From: Modicisalibacter radicis
GTDB taxonomy: Bacteria > Pseudomonadota > Gammaproteobacteria > Pseudomonadales > Halomonadaceae
Assembly (NCBI RefSeq): GCF_900961225.1
Contig: NZ_CAAHFN010000050.1
Span: 1 to 64,000, forward strand
Direction: 5' to 3'
Length of the DNA: 64,000 nucleotides
Made by a program: the position numbers and the translations under genes. The notes beneath the pieces were generated by a model. It saw only the letters and a program-made list of their open reading frames with translations. It was not told where the DNA came from and searched no databases. This document shows positions 42,823 through 52,044 of this stretch, one piece after another (the stretch's first letter is position 1; each line of letters starts with the position of its first letter).

Positions 42823-43166
42823 TGCCACTTGAACACCCCCTCGCGCCAGGCGTAGACGATGCCCACCGACAGGATGGCCAGGAACATGCCCATCTCCATC
42901 ACCGCCATCAGCCCCTTCTCGACGAACACCACCGCCCACGGGTACATGAACATCATCTCCATCTCGAAGGCGATCAGCAGCAGGGTCATCGGGTAATAGC
43001 GGATGTGATAGCGGTTCCAGGCGTGGCTATCCGGGGTACCGCCGCCCAGGAACGGCGCCCGCTGGGAATAGCCCGGCAGTGGCTGACGGCGTAGCGCCGG
43101 CCACTGCAGCGCCAGGCCGGCGCCCAGCGCGATCAGCAGTACCGCCAGCAATGTCAGCAGTTCCAT
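42819..43166 (-). CDS. nuoA: complex-I-like membrane subunit NuoA
   Basis: This 115-residue, three-span protein has the NuoA block RYHIRYYPMTLLLIAFEMEMMFMYPWAVVF, which aligns with the RF.vkFYl.A.lFIiFDVE..FLyPWA signature. FD-VE is changed to FE-ME, conserving charge. It is the first gene of the cluster; GAGGGA lies before the ATG. Upstream is a 20-bp palindrome (43206-43225) that may separate it from the Cys-rich protein gene. Confidence 0.88.
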   Translation of the reverse strand: MELLTLLAVLLIALGAGLALQWPALRRQPLPGYSQRAPFLGGGTPDSHAWNRYHIRYYPMTLLLIAFEMEMMFMYPWAVVFVEKGLMAVMEMGMFLAILSVGIVYAWREGVFKWQ

Positions 43167-43255
43167 GCGAATCCCTCGCCCCTGGTATCAGCGGTGTCAT
43201 GCCGAGGCCCGGTCGCGACCGGGCCCGCGCTTCGGCTGGTGGGTAGCCAGCGCCC

Positions 43256-43585
43256 TCATGCCGCCATGGCGGCACACTCGTCGGCGCAACGATGGCAGGC
43301 CCTGGCGCACTCCTGACAATGTGCATGGTCGTGCTTGGCGCATTCATCACCGCACTTGCGGCAGATGTCGGCGCACAACCGGCATATCTCGCCGATGTAC
43401 TCGCTGCCTTGAGCCATCAGCGACGCCGTCAGGCGGCAGACCTGCGCGCACTGCCTGTCCAGGCGAATGCACTCGGCCATCATCTCGACGTTGTCTTCCT
43501 GCAGACAGTCGACCGCACAGGCATCGCAATAGGCGGCGCAGACATTGCAGGCTTCGATGCAGGACTGATGCTTTCCGAAATCCAT
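43256..43585 (-). CDS. cysteine-rich four-helix copper-storage protein (Csp-like)
   Basis: This 109-residue protein has 19 cysteines, mostly as CxxC or CxxxC along predicted helices (SCIEACNVCAAYCDACAVDC, and further CxxC pairs to the C-terminus), plus several His. This is the pattern of Csp-type copper-storage four-helix bundles, formerly annotated DUF326 or ferredoxin-like. There is no signal peptide, so it would be the cytosolic (Csp3) form that binds many Cu(I) ions. ATG 43585 follows GGAGG. It lies 90 bp upstream of nuoA on the same strand. Confidence 0.85.
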   Translation of the reverse strand: MDFGKHQSCIEACNVCAAYCDACAVDCLQEDNVEMMAECIRLDRQCAQVCRLTASLMAQGSEYIGEICRLCADICRKCGDECAKHDHAHCQECARACHRCADECAAMAA

Positions 43586-43809
43586 TTCGGCCTCCACAAG
43601 CTGGTTCGATGATTCTGGTCAGCGCGTCATGTCGCGCCTCTGTTAGGTTTAGTGGCTGCGACAGCCCGGGGCAAGCGCTTCGCCGCTCTCGACGGGTCCG
43701 CTATCCGCCCCGGGAAAGCCGGGCATTCAGGGCGTCATGCGTCGAGAAAGCGGCTAGCTTTCCTAACGTAGAACCTGTGGCCGGCACCCAGGTCAAGACG
43801 GAGCAGGTC

Positions 43810-45045
43810 TTATCTATCCGTCAATAACCCCTTGACGACCCTGCCGATCGACAGCCCCTGGACGAGGATCGAGAACAGCACGATCAGGTAGGTCACGGTG
43901 AGCAGGACGTCGCGGTTCTCGCCGTCGGGCAGCGACAGGGCCAGGGCCACCGAGATGCCACCGCGCAGGCCGCCCCAGGTGAGAATACGCGCCGCCCCGC
44001 GACGAAAACCCAGCTGGTCGCGCAACAGCCTGACCGGCACGCCGATGGTCACGAAGCGTACCGTGAGCAGCACCGCCAGCACACCCAGGCCGACCCAGAA
44101 ATAGCCGGTCTCGAAGGGGATCAGCAGCACCTCGAGGCCGATCAGCACGAACAGCAGCGTATTGAGGATCTCGTCGACCAGCTCCCAGAAGCCGTCGAGA
44201 TACTCTCGCGTGGTGTCGGACATCGCGCTCTCGCGGGCCTTGTTGCCGATCAGCAGGCCAGCGACGACCATTGCCAGCGGCCCCGAGAAGTGCAGGTGCA
44301 GGGCCAGGGCGTAGCCGCCCAGCACCACCGCCAGCGAGATCAGCACCTCGATACGATAGGCGTCGATGCTGCGCATCAGGCCATACGCCAGCCCGCCGAC
44401 GACCAGCCCCAGCAGAATGCCGCCGCCGGCCTCCTGCAGGAACAGCATGCCGGCATGCGAGACGCTGAGCGCCTCCTCCCCGGTAGCCGCACCCAGCAAC
44501 AGCGTGAACACCACCACCGCGACGCCGTCGTTGAACAGCGATTCGCCGACGATGCGCAGCTCCAGATCCTTGGGCGCGCCGGCATTGCGCAGGATGCCCA
44601 GTACGGCGATCGGATCGGTCGGCGAGATCAGCGCGCCGAAGGTCAGGCAGTACAGCCAGGGGATATCGAAGCCGAACAGCGCGCACAGCGCATAGCTCGC
44701 GCTGCCGATCGCCAGTGTCGAGACCACCACCCCCACGGTGGCGAGGAAGCCGATCGACCAGCGATAGCGACGCAGGCGATCGAGATCGACGTGCAGGGCC
44801 CCGGCGAACAGGATCAGCGAAAGCAGGCCGTCCATCAGCAGCGCATTGAAATCGATCTGCCCGAGCCAGGTCTCGACCTGAGCTTCGAGGGCCGTCCAGC
44901 CCAGCGCGGTGAGCCCATGCATGGCCCCCGACAGCAGCAGCGCGATGGCCATCACGCCGATGGTCTGCGGCAGGCCGAGAAAGCGGTGGTTGAGCCACGC
45001 CAGCACGGCGGTCAGTGTGATGACGATAGCGATGAGATCGAGCAT
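43810..45045 (-). CDS. nhaP: CPA1-family Na+/H+ antiporter (NhaP type)
   Basis: This 411-residue protein has about 12-13 spans and CPA1 motifs ALISPTDPIAVLGIL and GESLFNDGVAVVVF (the ND pair that forms the ion site), plus WGGLRGGISVALALSLP near the C-terminus. It lacks the long cytoplasmic tail of some NhaP proteins. It exports Na+ or K+ in exchange for protons, important for a halophile. ATG 45045 has GGGAGG upstream; the longer frame overlaps ahcY on the same strand and is not used. Confidence 0.9.
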   Translation of the reverse strand: MLDLIAIVITLTAVLAWLNHRFLGLPQTIGVMAIALLLSGAMHGLTALGWTALEAQVETWLGQIDFNALLMDGLLSLILFAGALHVDLDRLRRYRWSIGFLATVGVVVSTLAIGSASYALCALFGFDIPWLYCLTFGALISPTDPIAVLGILRNAGAPKDLELRIVGESLFNDGVAVVVFTLLLGAATGEEALSVSHAGMLFLQEAGGGILLGLVVGGLAYGLMRSIDAYRIEVLISLAVVLGGYALALHLHFSGPLAMVVAGLLIGNKARESAMSDTTREYLDGFWELVDEILNTLLFVLIGLEVLLIPFETGYFWVGLGVLAVLLTVRFVTIGVPVRLLRDQLGFRRGAARILTWGGLRGGISVALALSLPDGENRDVLLTVTYLIVLFSILVQGLSIGRVVKGLLTDR

Positions 45046-45143
45046 GGGCCCTCCCTGGCCGCTTGCGATGGATTGGCACGTCTGACGGCCCGATACGACA
45101 ACGCCGCCTGCCGGCGGCGCTGCGTGTAACGTGTCGAAGGGTC

Positions 45144-46556
45144 TCAGTAGCGATACGCGTCCGGCTTGTAGGGCCCTTCGGCCGGCACGCCGGTGTATCT
45201 GGCCTGATCGTCGGTCATGCGCGTGACGACCCCGCCGAAGCCTTCGACCATGTAACGCGCGACCTCCTCGTCGAGCTGCTTGGGCAGCACCGTCACGCTC
45301 AGGCCGCCGGCCCTGTCGTCGTCGCCGAGATCGGCGAAGCGCCGCTCGTAGAGATGGATCTGCGCCAGTACCTGGTTGGCGAAGGAGCCGTCCATGATCC
45401 GTGACGGGTGGCCGGTGGCGTTGCCCAGGTTCACCAGGCGCCCTTCGGAGAGCAGGATCAGGTAATCGCGGCTCTGCGGATCGAAATCGCCCGGATCGCT
45501 GTCGCGGTAGACCTTGTGGACCTGGGGCTTGACCTCTTCCCAGTGCCATTGCCGGCGCATGTAGGCGGTGTCGATCTCGCTGTCGAAGTGGCCGATGTTG
45601 CAGACCACTGCGCCCTTCTTGAGCGCCTTGAGCATCGGCGCGTCGCAGGCATTGACGTTGCCGGTGCAGGTCACCACCAGGTCGATTCTGCCGAGCAGCT
45701 CGGCGTCGATGCTTTCGACGCCGTTGTTGATGCCGTCGACGTAGGGCGAGACGACCTCGTAGCCGTCCATGCACGCCTGCATGGCGCAGATCGGGTCGAT
45801 CTCGCTGATCTTGACGATCATGCCCTCCTGGCGCAGCGAGGCCGCCGAGCCCTTGCCCACGTCACCGTAGCCGACCACCAGCGCCTGCTTGCCGGCCATC
45901 AGGTGGTCGATGCCGCGCTTGATGGCGTCGTTGAGGCTGTGACGACACCCGTACTTGTTGTCGTTCTTGGACTTGGTGACGGCATCGTTGACGTTGATCG
46001 CCGGTACCTTGAGCGTGCGGTCGCGCAGCATCTCCTGCAGGCGGTGCACGCCGGTGGTGGTCTCTTCGCTGATGCCATGAATGGCGTCGAGCAGCTCCGG
46101 GCGCTTGTCGTGGAGCAGCGCGGTCAGGTCACCGCCATCGTCGAGCACCAGGTTGGGCGTCCAGCCGTCGGGGCCCTCGGCGGTCTGCTCGATGCACCAC
46201 CAGAACTCCTCCTCGCTTTCCCCCTTCCAGGCGAACACCGGAATGCCCGCCGCGGCGATCGCCGCGGCGGCATGATCCTGGGTCGAGAAGATGTTGCAGG
46301 AGGACCAGCGCACCGCGGCGCCGAGTTCGATCAGCGTCTCTATCAGCACCGCGGTCTGAATGGTCATGTGAATGCAGCCGGCGATACGGGCACCGGCCAG
46401 CGGCTGTTGGTCCCGATACTTGGCGCGGATCTTCATCAGCGCCGGCATCTCGGTTTCGGCGATCCGGATTTCGCGCCGGCCCCAGTCGGCCAGCGCGATA
46501 TCGGCGACCCTGTAATCCTCGGCGAGTTTGGCTTGGGCATCCGCCATGGCTGTCAT
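45144..46556 (-). CDS. ahcY: S-adenosylhomocysteine hydrolase
   Basis: This 470-residue NAD-dependent enzyme reversibly splits S-adenosylhomocysteine into adenosine and homocysteine, clearing the product of methyl transfers. Motifs include [28 protein letters not shown] (catalytic Lys/Asp and Cys), the NAD-binding [13 protein letters not shown], and the C-terminal KPDAYRY whose Lys and Tyr reach the neighbouring subunit's NAD. ATG 46556 follows GGAGACAAG. The leader carries a SAH riboswitch, so expression should rise when the substrate accumulates. metK lies about 0.85 kb upstream on the same strand. Confidence 0.96.
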   Translation of the reverse strand: MTAMADAQAKLAEDYRVADIALADWGRREIRIAETEMPALMKIRAKYRDQQPLAGARIAGCIHMTIQTAVLIETLIELGAAVRWSSCNIFSTQDHAAAAIAAAGIPVFAWKGESEEEFWWCIEQTAEGPDGWTPNLVLDDGGDLTALLHDKRPELLDAIHGISEETTTGVHRLQEMLRDRTLKVPAINVNDAVTKSKNDNKYGCRHSLNDAIKRGIDHLMAGKQALVVGYGDVGKGSAASLRQEGMIVKISEIDPICAMQACMDGYEVVSPYVDGINNGVESIDAELLGRIDLVVTCTGNVNACDAPMLKALKKGAVVCNIGHFDSEIDTAYMRRQWHWEEVKPQVHKVYRDSDPGDFDPQSRDYLILLSEGRLVNLGNATGHPSRIMDGSFANQVLAQIHLYERRFADLGDDDRAGGLSVTVLPKQLDEEVARYMVEGFGGVVTRMTDDQARYTGVPAEGPYKPDAYRY

Positions 46557-46577
46557 CGTCGTCTTGTCTCCATTCCT

Positions 46578-46668
46578 GGGAATGGGCGCCGTTGCTTGCT
46601 TGCAGCAAGCCGTCCGAGCCTCGCACACCGACGCTTGCCATCGGCGTGCTGCAGCGCCCCTCGAACGG
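46578..46668 (-). promoter_or_regulatory. SAH riboswitch in the ahcY leader
   Basis: On the minus strand the leader contains GGGGCGCTGC (about 46660-46651), then GAGGCTCGGA (about 46623-46614) and AACGGCGCCC (about 46593-46584). These are the conserved blocks of the SAH riboswitch: GGGCGC pairs with GCGCCC to close the aptamer, and the GAGGCUCGGA block lies in the core. Its position directly before ahcY is the classical one. The strand and spacing to the ATG (about 25 nt) fit control at translation initiation or just before it. Confidence 0.9.
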
Positions 46669-46806
46669 CGGCAACGCGACCTGGGTCATGACCCTGTTCT
46701 GGCAGTTCACTACAGGCGGGGCGCTTTTTCAATCGACCCGCCCGCGCTCGCGACAAGGCGGCCCGCGAGGGCCGCCAGATTCGCTCGATTCATCGTTGAC
46801 CGGCGG

Positions 46807-47268
46807 TCACTGCGAGGACTGCTGCTCCTCGTCATCCTCCGGCTGCTGCTGGTCGCCGTCCTGAGCGTTTTCGCCGTTCTGGCCGCCATCCTGGGTGGCG
46901 CTCTGGTCGTCGGCCATGTCGCCGTTGGTGGTGTCCGACGAGCCGCCCTGGGACTGGCCGCCCTGCATGTCACCGCTGGCCTGGTCGTCGCTCATGCCCA
47001 GCTCGCCCGAGGAGTCGTCGGTTCCCGTGGAGCCCGATGTCGAGCCACTGCCCGTATCGGTCGCCGAGCCGCTGGCCGAATCGGATGTCGTGTTACCGCC
47101 CGAATTGGATGCCTCGCCGCTGGTGCCCTCCGAACCGGTGGTCTCAGAACTGGTGGCCGATTCGTTGCCACCGCCGGACTGCTGCTCTTCACCGTCGTCA
47201 CCACAGCCGACCAACAGCGCACCGGACAGCGCCATCGCGGCGAACCAAGCAAGTTTGCGGTTTACCAT
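46807..47268 (-). CDS. low-complexity acidic Ser/Gly-rich lipoprotein
   Basis: This 153-residue protein begins with a lipoprotein signal (MVNRKLAWFAAMALSGALLVGC; lipobox LVGC, about Cys22). The mature part is almost entirely Ser, Gly, Asp, Thr, Glu, Gln and Asn (runs such as GSGSTSGSTGTDDSS and GGQSQGGSSDTTNGD), without aromatic residues or predicted fold. It would be a disordered, highly acidic surface or periplasmic tether. The ATG has GAGGA upstream. I do not recognise a family; the acidic bias fits a halophile. It lies between metK and ahcY, on the same strand. Confidence 0.7.
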   Translation of the reverse strand: MVNRKLAWFAAMALSGALLVGCGDDGEEQQSGGGNESATSSETTGSEGTSGEASNSGGNTTSDSASGSATDTGSGSTSGSTGTDDSSGELGMSDDQASGDMQGGQSQGGSSDTTNGDMADDQSATQDGGQNGENAQDGDQQQPEDDEEQQSSQ

Positions 47269-47349
47269 GTTCACGTTCCTCATTTCCATTGATTAGCGAT
47301 ACCCAGTTCCCACAGATAGCGTAGAAGGCTATAAGGCCGGCCACAAACG

Positions 47350-47379
47350 ACGACGCCCCGCGCTGTGGCAGGGCGTCGT
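47350..47379 (-). terminator. hairpin downstream of metK
   Basis: ACGACGCCC (47350-47358) pairs with GGGCGTCGT (47371-47379) around a 12-nt loop; on the minus strand it is followed by CGTTTG. It is a plausible but weak terminator between metK and the lipoprotein gene. Confidence 0.55.
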
Positions 47380-47401
47380 GCACGCATCCGGCAAAGCCGC
47401 T

Positions 47402-48622
47402 CTAGAGGCCGGCGGCGGCTCGCAGGGCATCGACCTTGTCGACCTTCTCCCAGGGGAAGGCGGTGAAGGTCTCGGTCTGCGCCTCGCCGTGAACGTCGGT
47501 CCAGGTGTAGCTCGACTCGAACGGCTCGCGACCGAAGTGGCCGTAGGCCGCGGTCAGCTGATACATCGGATGCTGCAGGTCGAGCATGCGGGTGATCGCA
47601 TAGGGCCGCAGGTCGAAGTGCTCGCGGACCATCTCGATGATCTTGGCATCGCTGACCTTGCCGGTGCCGAAGGTGTCGATCGACACCGAGGTCGGTTCGG
47701 CCACGCCGATGGCGTAGGAGATCTGGATCTCGCACTTGTCGGCGAGCCCCGCGGCCACGATGTTCTTGGCCACGTAGCGGCCGGCGTAGGCGGCGCTGCG
47801 ATCGACCTTGGACGGATCCTTGCCGGAGAAGGCGCCACCACCGTGGCGCGCCATGCCGCCATAGGTGTCGACGATGATCTTGCGCCCGGTCAACCCGCAG
47901 TCGCCCACCGGACCGCCGATCACGAACTTGCCGGTCGGGTTGATGTGATAGCGGGTCTTGTCGGTCAACCATTCGGCCGGCAGCACCTGCTCAATGATCT
48001 CGCGCTTGACCATCTTGCGCAGATCGTCCTGGTCGATCTCCGGGTCGTGCTGGGTGGAGAGCACGACCGCTTCCACCGCCAGGGGCTTGCCGTCGGCATC
48101 ATAGCGGAAGGTCACCTGGCTCTTGGCGTCCGGGCGCAGCCACGGCAGCATGCCGTTCTTGCGCAACTCCGACTGGCGCTCGACCAGGCGGTGCGCATAG
48201 TGGATCGGCGCCGGCATGTAGGAGGCGGTCTCGTTGGTCGCGTAGCCGAACATCAACCCCTGGTCACCGGCGCCCTGATCCTCGGGCTTCGAGCGATCGA
48301 CGCCCTGGGCGATGTCGACGCTCTGCTTGCCGATCAGGTTGAGCACGCCGCAGGTCTCGCCATCGAAACCGACATCCGAGGAGCTGTAGCCGATATCCAG
48401 AATCACCCTGCGAACCAGCTCCTCGAGATCGATCCAGGCGCTGGTGGTGATCTCGCCGGCAACGATCGCCACGCCGGTCTTGACCAGCGTCTCGCAGGCC
48501 ACGCGAGCCTGCTTGTCGCGGGCGATGATGGCGTCGAGCACCGCATCGGAGATCTGGTCGGCGATCTTGTCCGGGTGCCCCTCGGATACGGATTCGGAAG
48601 TAAACAGGGAATATTCGCTCAT
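47402..48622 (-). CDS. metK: S-adenosylmethionine synthetase
   Basis: This 406-residue enzyme makes SAM from methionine and ATP. The motifs are complete: [20 protein letters not shown], the [12 protein letters not shown] loop, and the P-loop-like [22 protein letters not shown] 48622 gives the normal [16 protein letters not shown] start; the longer frame adds a non-homologous leader. Together with ahcY and metF it forms the methyl-cycle gene set of this window. A plausible promoter lies upstream (TAGGCA 48778-48783, TAGACT 48755-48760). I see no SAM riboswitch or MetJ-box array. Confidence 0.96.
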   Translation of the reverse strand: MSEYSLFTSESVSEGHPDKIADQISDAVLDAIIARDKQARVACETLVKTGVAIVAGEITTSAWIDLEELVRRVILDIGYSSSDVGFDGETCGVLNLIGKQSVDIAQGVDRSKPEDQGAGDQGLMFGYATNETASYMPAPIHYAHRLVERQSELRKNGMLPWLRPDAKSQVTFRYDADGKPLAVEAVVLSTQHDPEIDQDDLRKMVKREIIEQVLPAEWLTDKTRYHINPTGKFVIGGPVGDCGLTGRKIIVDTYGGMARHGGGAFSGKDPSKVDRSAAYAGRYVAKNIVAAGLADKCEIQISYAIGVAEPTSVSIDTFGTGKVSDAKIIEMVREHFDLRPYAITRMLDLQHPMYQLTAAYGHFGREPFESSYTWTDVHGEAQTETFTAFPWEKVDKVDALRAAAGL

Positions 48623-48974
48623 GGCGTCCTCGACCCTCTCTGGTAGGCGTTCCGATGCTTCGGAGAAAAGGGGAACACAGCGCCGCGACCGCCGTGACGG
48701 CAAGGACGACGCGCGACAAGCCTGATTGGCGGTGGAGCCGGCTCGGGGGTCAAGAGTCTACACGCTGCTTCGATAGCTGCCTAGCGAGAACGCCGCGCCG
48801 CGGCGATCGCCGCATTTGATGGCAAACCCCATCTCGGCGACAATAACTGTCTGATTATCGTGCCGCGCTGCACTGCGGCGTGGTCCAGCCAAGCGGCAGT
48901 GGGTCGGGCGTCGAGCGACAGGGATGCCCGCCGATGACTGCCATTGCCGATTTGCCGCAGCGAGGAGCTCAAGA
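48623..48974. promoter_or_regulatory. divergent metK-tkt promoter region
   Basis: Minus strand: TAGGCA (48778-48783), 17-bp spacer, TAGACT (48755-48760) for metK, with a leader of about 125 nt. Plus strand: TTGATG (48816-48821), 17-bp spacer, GACAAT (48839-48844) for tkt, with a leader of about 125 nt. Both are ordinary sigma-70 candidates. No riboswitch or operator was recognised in either leader. Confidence 0.55.
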
Positions 48975-50975
48975 ATGCCGTCCCGTTTCGAGTTGGCGAA
49001 TGCCATCCGCGCACTGTCCATGGATGCCGTGCAAAAGGCCAAGTCCGGTCACCCCGGCGCCCCCATGGGCATGGCCGATATCGCCGAGGTGCTGTGGAGC
49101 GACTACCTCAAGCACAACCCGGCCAACCCGCACTGGGCCGACCGCGACCGCTTCGTGCTGTCCAACGGTCACGGCTCGATGCTGCTCTATTCGCTGCTTC
49201 ACCTGACCGGCTACGAGCTCACTCTCGAGGATCTGCAGAACTTTCGTCAACTGCACTCCAAGACCCCGGGCCACCCGGAGCTGGGCTACACCCCCGGCGT
49301 CGAGACCACCACCGGCCCGCTCGGCCAGGGCCTGGCCAACGCGGTGGGCATGGCGATCGCCGAGCGTACCCTGGCCGCCCAGTTCAACCAGCCGGGGCAT
49401 AACATCGTCGACCACTACACTTATGTGTTCGTCGGCGACGGCTGCCTGATGGAGGGCATCTCCCACGAGGTCTGCTCACTGGCCGGCACCCAGGGCCTGG
49501 GCAAGCTGGTGGCCTTCTACGACTCCAACGGCATTTCGATCGACGGCGAGATCGAGGGCTGGTTCACCGACGACACCGCCAAGCGCTTCGAGGCCTACGG
49601 CTGGCATGTGGTGCCCAATGTCGACGGCCATAATCCGGAAGAGGTCAAGGCGGCGATCGAGCTGGCCCGTCAGCACGACGACCGGCCCAGCCTGATCATC
49701 TGCACCACGGTCATCGGCTTCGGCGCCCCCAACAAGCAGGGCAAGGAAGAGGCCCACGGCGCCCCGCTGGGCGACGACGAGATCGACGCCGCGCGCAGCC
49801 AGCTGGGCTGGCCGCACCCGCCCTTCCACGTCCCCGAGGAGATCTACAGCGGCTGGGATGCGACGCGCCGAGGCCAGCAGGCCGAGGCCGACTGGGACGA
49901 GCGCTTCGAGCGCTACCAGGCCGACTACCCGGAACTCGCCAAGGAACTCCAGCGCCGCCTCAAGGGCCAGCTGCCCAGCACCCTGAAAAGCGAGAAACTG
50001 ATCGAGGAAGCCCAGAACAAGGGCGAGACGCTGGCCTCCCGCAAGGCCTCGCTGGCGTGCCTCAACGAGCTCGGCCCGGATCTGCCCGAACTGTTCGGCG
50101 GCAGCGCCGACCTGGCGCCCTCCAACCTGACGTTCTGGAAGGGCTCGCGGGCGATCAACCGCGACCACCTCGAGGGCAACTACCTGCACTACGGGGTGCG
50201 CGAATTCGGCATGGGCGGGATCATGAACGGCATCAGCGCCCACGGCGGGTTCATCCCCTACGGCGCCACCTTCCTGACCTTCATGGAGTACATGCACAAC
50301 GCGGTACGCATGGCCGCGCTGATGAATCGCCAGGCGATCTTCGTCTACACCCACGATTCCATCGGTCTCGGCGAGGATGGCCCGACCCACCAGCCCATCG
50401 AGCAGCTCAGCGCGCTGCGCTCGACGCCCAACCTGTCGACCTGGCGCCCGTGTGACGCCACCGAGACGGCCACCGCCTGGCACGCTGCCATCCATCGCCG
50501 CGGAGCGCCCACCGCGCTGGTGCTGTCGCGCCAGAACCTGGCACCGCAGCAGCGCGACAAGCACCAGCTGGCCGACATCCAGCGCGGCGGCTACGTGCTC
50601 AAGGACAGCGACGAACCGGCCCAGGCGATCCTGATCGCCACCGGCTCCGAGGTCGACCTGGCGATACAGGCCGCCGACGCGCTGGAAGCCGAGGGCAAGG
50701 CGGTGCGCGTGGTATCGATGCCATCCACCGACGTGTTCGACGCCCAGCCGCAGAGCTATCGCGACACGGTGCTGCCGCCAAACGTTCGCAAGCGGGTGGC
50801 GATCGAGGCCAGCCATCGCGTCTACTGGCACAAGTACGTCGGCCTGGACGGGCGTATCGTCGGCATGGACAGCTTCGGCGAGTCGGCGCCGGCCGGCGAC
50901 CTGTTCAAGTACTACAACTTCACCGTCGAGAACGTCGTCGCCCAGGTCGAGGCGTTGCTGGACGGCACCGACTGA
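48975..50975 (+). CDS. tkt: transketolase
   Basis: This 666-residue thiamine-diphosphate enzyme of the pentose phosphate pathway starts [41 protein letters not shown]. The ThDP motif is [18 protein letters not shown]...[17 protein letters not shown], the pyrimidine domain contains [19 protein letters not shown], and the C-terminal domain ends with the transketolase pattern [19 protein letters not shown]. The ATG at 48975 follows GAGGAGC. Bases 50748-50807 have a degraded second copy at 53176-53235. A strong terminator follows the gene. Confidence 0.96.
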   Translation: MPSRFELANAIRALSMDAVQKAKSGHPGAPMGMADIAEVLWSDYLKHNPANPHWADRDRFVLSNGHGSMLLYSLLHLTGYELTLEDLQNFRQLHSKTPGHPELGYTPGVETTTGPLGQGLANAVGMAIAERTLAAQFNQPGHNIVDHYTYVFVGDGCLMEGISHEVCSLAGTQGLGKLVAFYDSNGISIDGEIEGWFTDDTAKRFEAYGWHVVPNVDGHNPEEVKAAIELARQHDDRPSLIICTTVIGFGAPNKQGKEEAHGAPLGDDEIDAARSQLGWPHPPFHVPEEIYSGWDATRRGQQAEADWDERFERYQADYPELAKELQRRLKGQLPSTLKSEKLIEEAQNKGETLASRKASLACLNELGPDLPELFGGSADLAPSNLTFWKGSRAINRDHLEGNYLHYGVREFGMGGIMNGISAHGGFIPYGATFLTFMEYMHNAVRMAALMNRQAIFVYTHDSIGLGEDGPTHQPIEQLSALRSTPNLSTWRPCDATETATAWHAAIHRRGAPTALVLSRQNLAPQQRDKHQLADIQRGGYVLKDSDEPAQAILIATGSEVDLAIQAADALEAEGKAVRVVSMPSTDVFDAQPQSYRDTVLPPNVRKRVAIEASHRVYWHKYVGLDGRIVGMDSFGESAPAGDLFKYYNFTVENVVAQVEALLDGTD

Positions 50976-51017
50976 GCGACAGCGCTGGTCGCGACGGCCT
51001 ACCGCATGGGCAGAAAA

Positions 51018-51053
51018 AGGGGACGCACGGTCAAACGACCGTGCGTCCCTTTA
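51018..51053 (+). terminator. intrinsic terminator of tkt
   Basis: GGGACGCACGGTC (51020-51032) pairs perfectly with GACCGTGCGTCCC (51037-51049) around the loop AAAC; TTTACTTT follows. Confidence 0.88.
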
Positions 51054-51125
51054 CTTTGTGCTCGAGTGGCGCTTCCGAGGGAGGGAGGGTAAAATTCCTC
51101 GCGGCCGCTTACATTGCGGCCACTG

Positions 51126-51303
51126 TTCTCAGGGCGGGGTGAAAGTCCCCACCGGCGGTAAGGATGCCTTTTAGCCTGCAGCCAGGAAGTAAAGAGCAGC
51201 CAAGCCCGCGAGCGCCCGTCCTGGTAGGCACGCCTACAAAGTCGGGGTCAGCAGATTCGGTGAGATTCCGAAGCCGACGGTGACAGTCCGGATGGAAGAG
51301 AAC
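51126..51303 (+). promoter_or_regulatory. FMN riboswitch (RFN element)
   Basis: The conserved RFN blocks are all present: TCTCAGGGCGGGGTGAAAGTCC at the start, CCCACCGGCGGTA, the CCCGCGAGCG segment, GTCAGCAGATTCGGTGA, and GCCGACGGTGACAGTCCGGATG with GGAAGAGAA at the end. It precedes a lumazine synthase gene by about 110 nt. The linker contains a hairpin (CTGGCG 51331-51336 with CGCCAG 51345-51350) that may belong to the expression platform. FMN binding should turn ribH expression off. Confidence 0.95.
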
Positions 51304-51412
51304 GGCACCCTGGACGGGCCTCGGACTATGCTGGCGTGCAGTATCGCCAGCCCCGACTGGCCCGGCGATGGGTTCCGCATGCCCTGATTCTGGTGACTTT
51401 ACGAGGAAGACC

Positions 51413-51892
51413 ATGAATCAGCTCACGATGACTCCCCCACGCATTGCTTTCATCCAGGCCAGTTGGCACGACGACATCGTCGGTCAAGCCCGGCAAGCCT
51501 TCATTACCGAATTGACTGAAAAGCACGGCATCGAGGAGTCCAGCATCGAGGTATTCAGCGTTGCCGGGGCCTATGAGATACCACTACAAGCCCAACTGCT
51601 GGCCAAGAGTAACCGCTACGCTGCCATCATCGGCGCCGGCTTCGTAGTCAATGGCGGCATCTATCGCCACGATTTCGTCGCCCAAGCAGTGATCGACGGC
51701 ATGATGAGGGTCCAACTGGACACCGAAGTGCCAGTGCTCTCCATAGTGCTGACGCCTCATCATTTCCACGAACATGCCGTGCACAGCGAATTCTTCCGGG
51801 AGCACTTCGTGACCAAGGGGCGCGAAGCCGCCGATGCCTGTGCCTTGACCCTGGAAAACCATCACCAAATACGCAAGCTATACGAGGCCTGA
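51413..51892 (+). CDS. ribH: 6,7-dimethyl-8-ribityllumazine synthase, RibH2 type
   Basis: This 159-residue riboflavin-pathway enzyme joins the pyrimidinedione with dihydroxybutanone phosphate. The sequence AYEIPLQAQLLAKSNRYAAIIGAGFVVNGGIYRHDFVAQAVIDGMM, then TEVPVLSIVLTPHHFHE, follows the RibH2 (decameric, Brucella-like) subgroup rather than the usual 60-mer type, which has VIRGxTxHFxYV and GVLT. It stands alone under its own FMN riboswitch, without other rib genes. Base use looks less GC-biased than in flanking genes, hinting at acquisition. The ATG follows GAGGA. Confidence 0.93.
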   Translation: MNQLTMTPPRIAFIQASWHDDIVGQARQAFITELTEKHGIEESSIEVFSVAGAYEIPLQAQLLAKSNRYAAIIGAGFVVNGGIYRHDFVAQAVIDGMMRVQLDTEVPVLSIVLTPHHFHEHAVHSEFFREHFVTKGREAADACALTLENHHQIRKLYEA

Positions 51893-51932
51893 GGCCGCCC
51901 TCTGACACTCACCGGAGAGCGCTACCACCACG

Positions 51933-51970
51933 AGCAACAGGCGGCGCCCCGCTGGGAATCGCCTGTTGCT
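51933..51970 (+). terminator. hairpin downstream of ribH
   Basis: AGCAACAGGCG (51933-51943) pairs with CGCCTGTTGCT (51960-51970) around a 16-nt loop, followed by TCGCTA. The stem is perfect but there is no T run, so it is a moderate terminator candidate for ribH and the convergent regulator gene. Confidence 0.5.
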
Positions 51971-52044
51971 TCGCTATCGGTGCATGCTCCATGTCACTCA
52001 TGCGCCCTCATCGAGGGCGAGGTGATAGCGGGGCCAATATCGCC

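Noticed and set aside
34935-43166. Interpretation as an Mrp-type multisubunit Na+/H+ antiporter
   Set aside because: The set contains nuoA, nuoH and a NuoBD protein and lacks MrpE, F and G, so it derives from complex I, not from Mrp.
43206-43225. Palindrome between the Csp-like gene and nuoA as a terminator
   Set aside because: Perfect 20-bp palindrome without loop or T run; it could be a protein site or a processing hairpin, so it is not listed as a terminator.
46807-47268. CRISPR or tandem-repeat array
   Set aside because: The repeats are short, irregular Ser/Gly/Asp codons inside an open frame with a lipobox; there are no regular spacers.
48623-48800. SAM riboswitch in the metK leader
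   Set aside because: I looked for the conserved SAM-I, SAM-II and SAM/SAH core blocks and found none.
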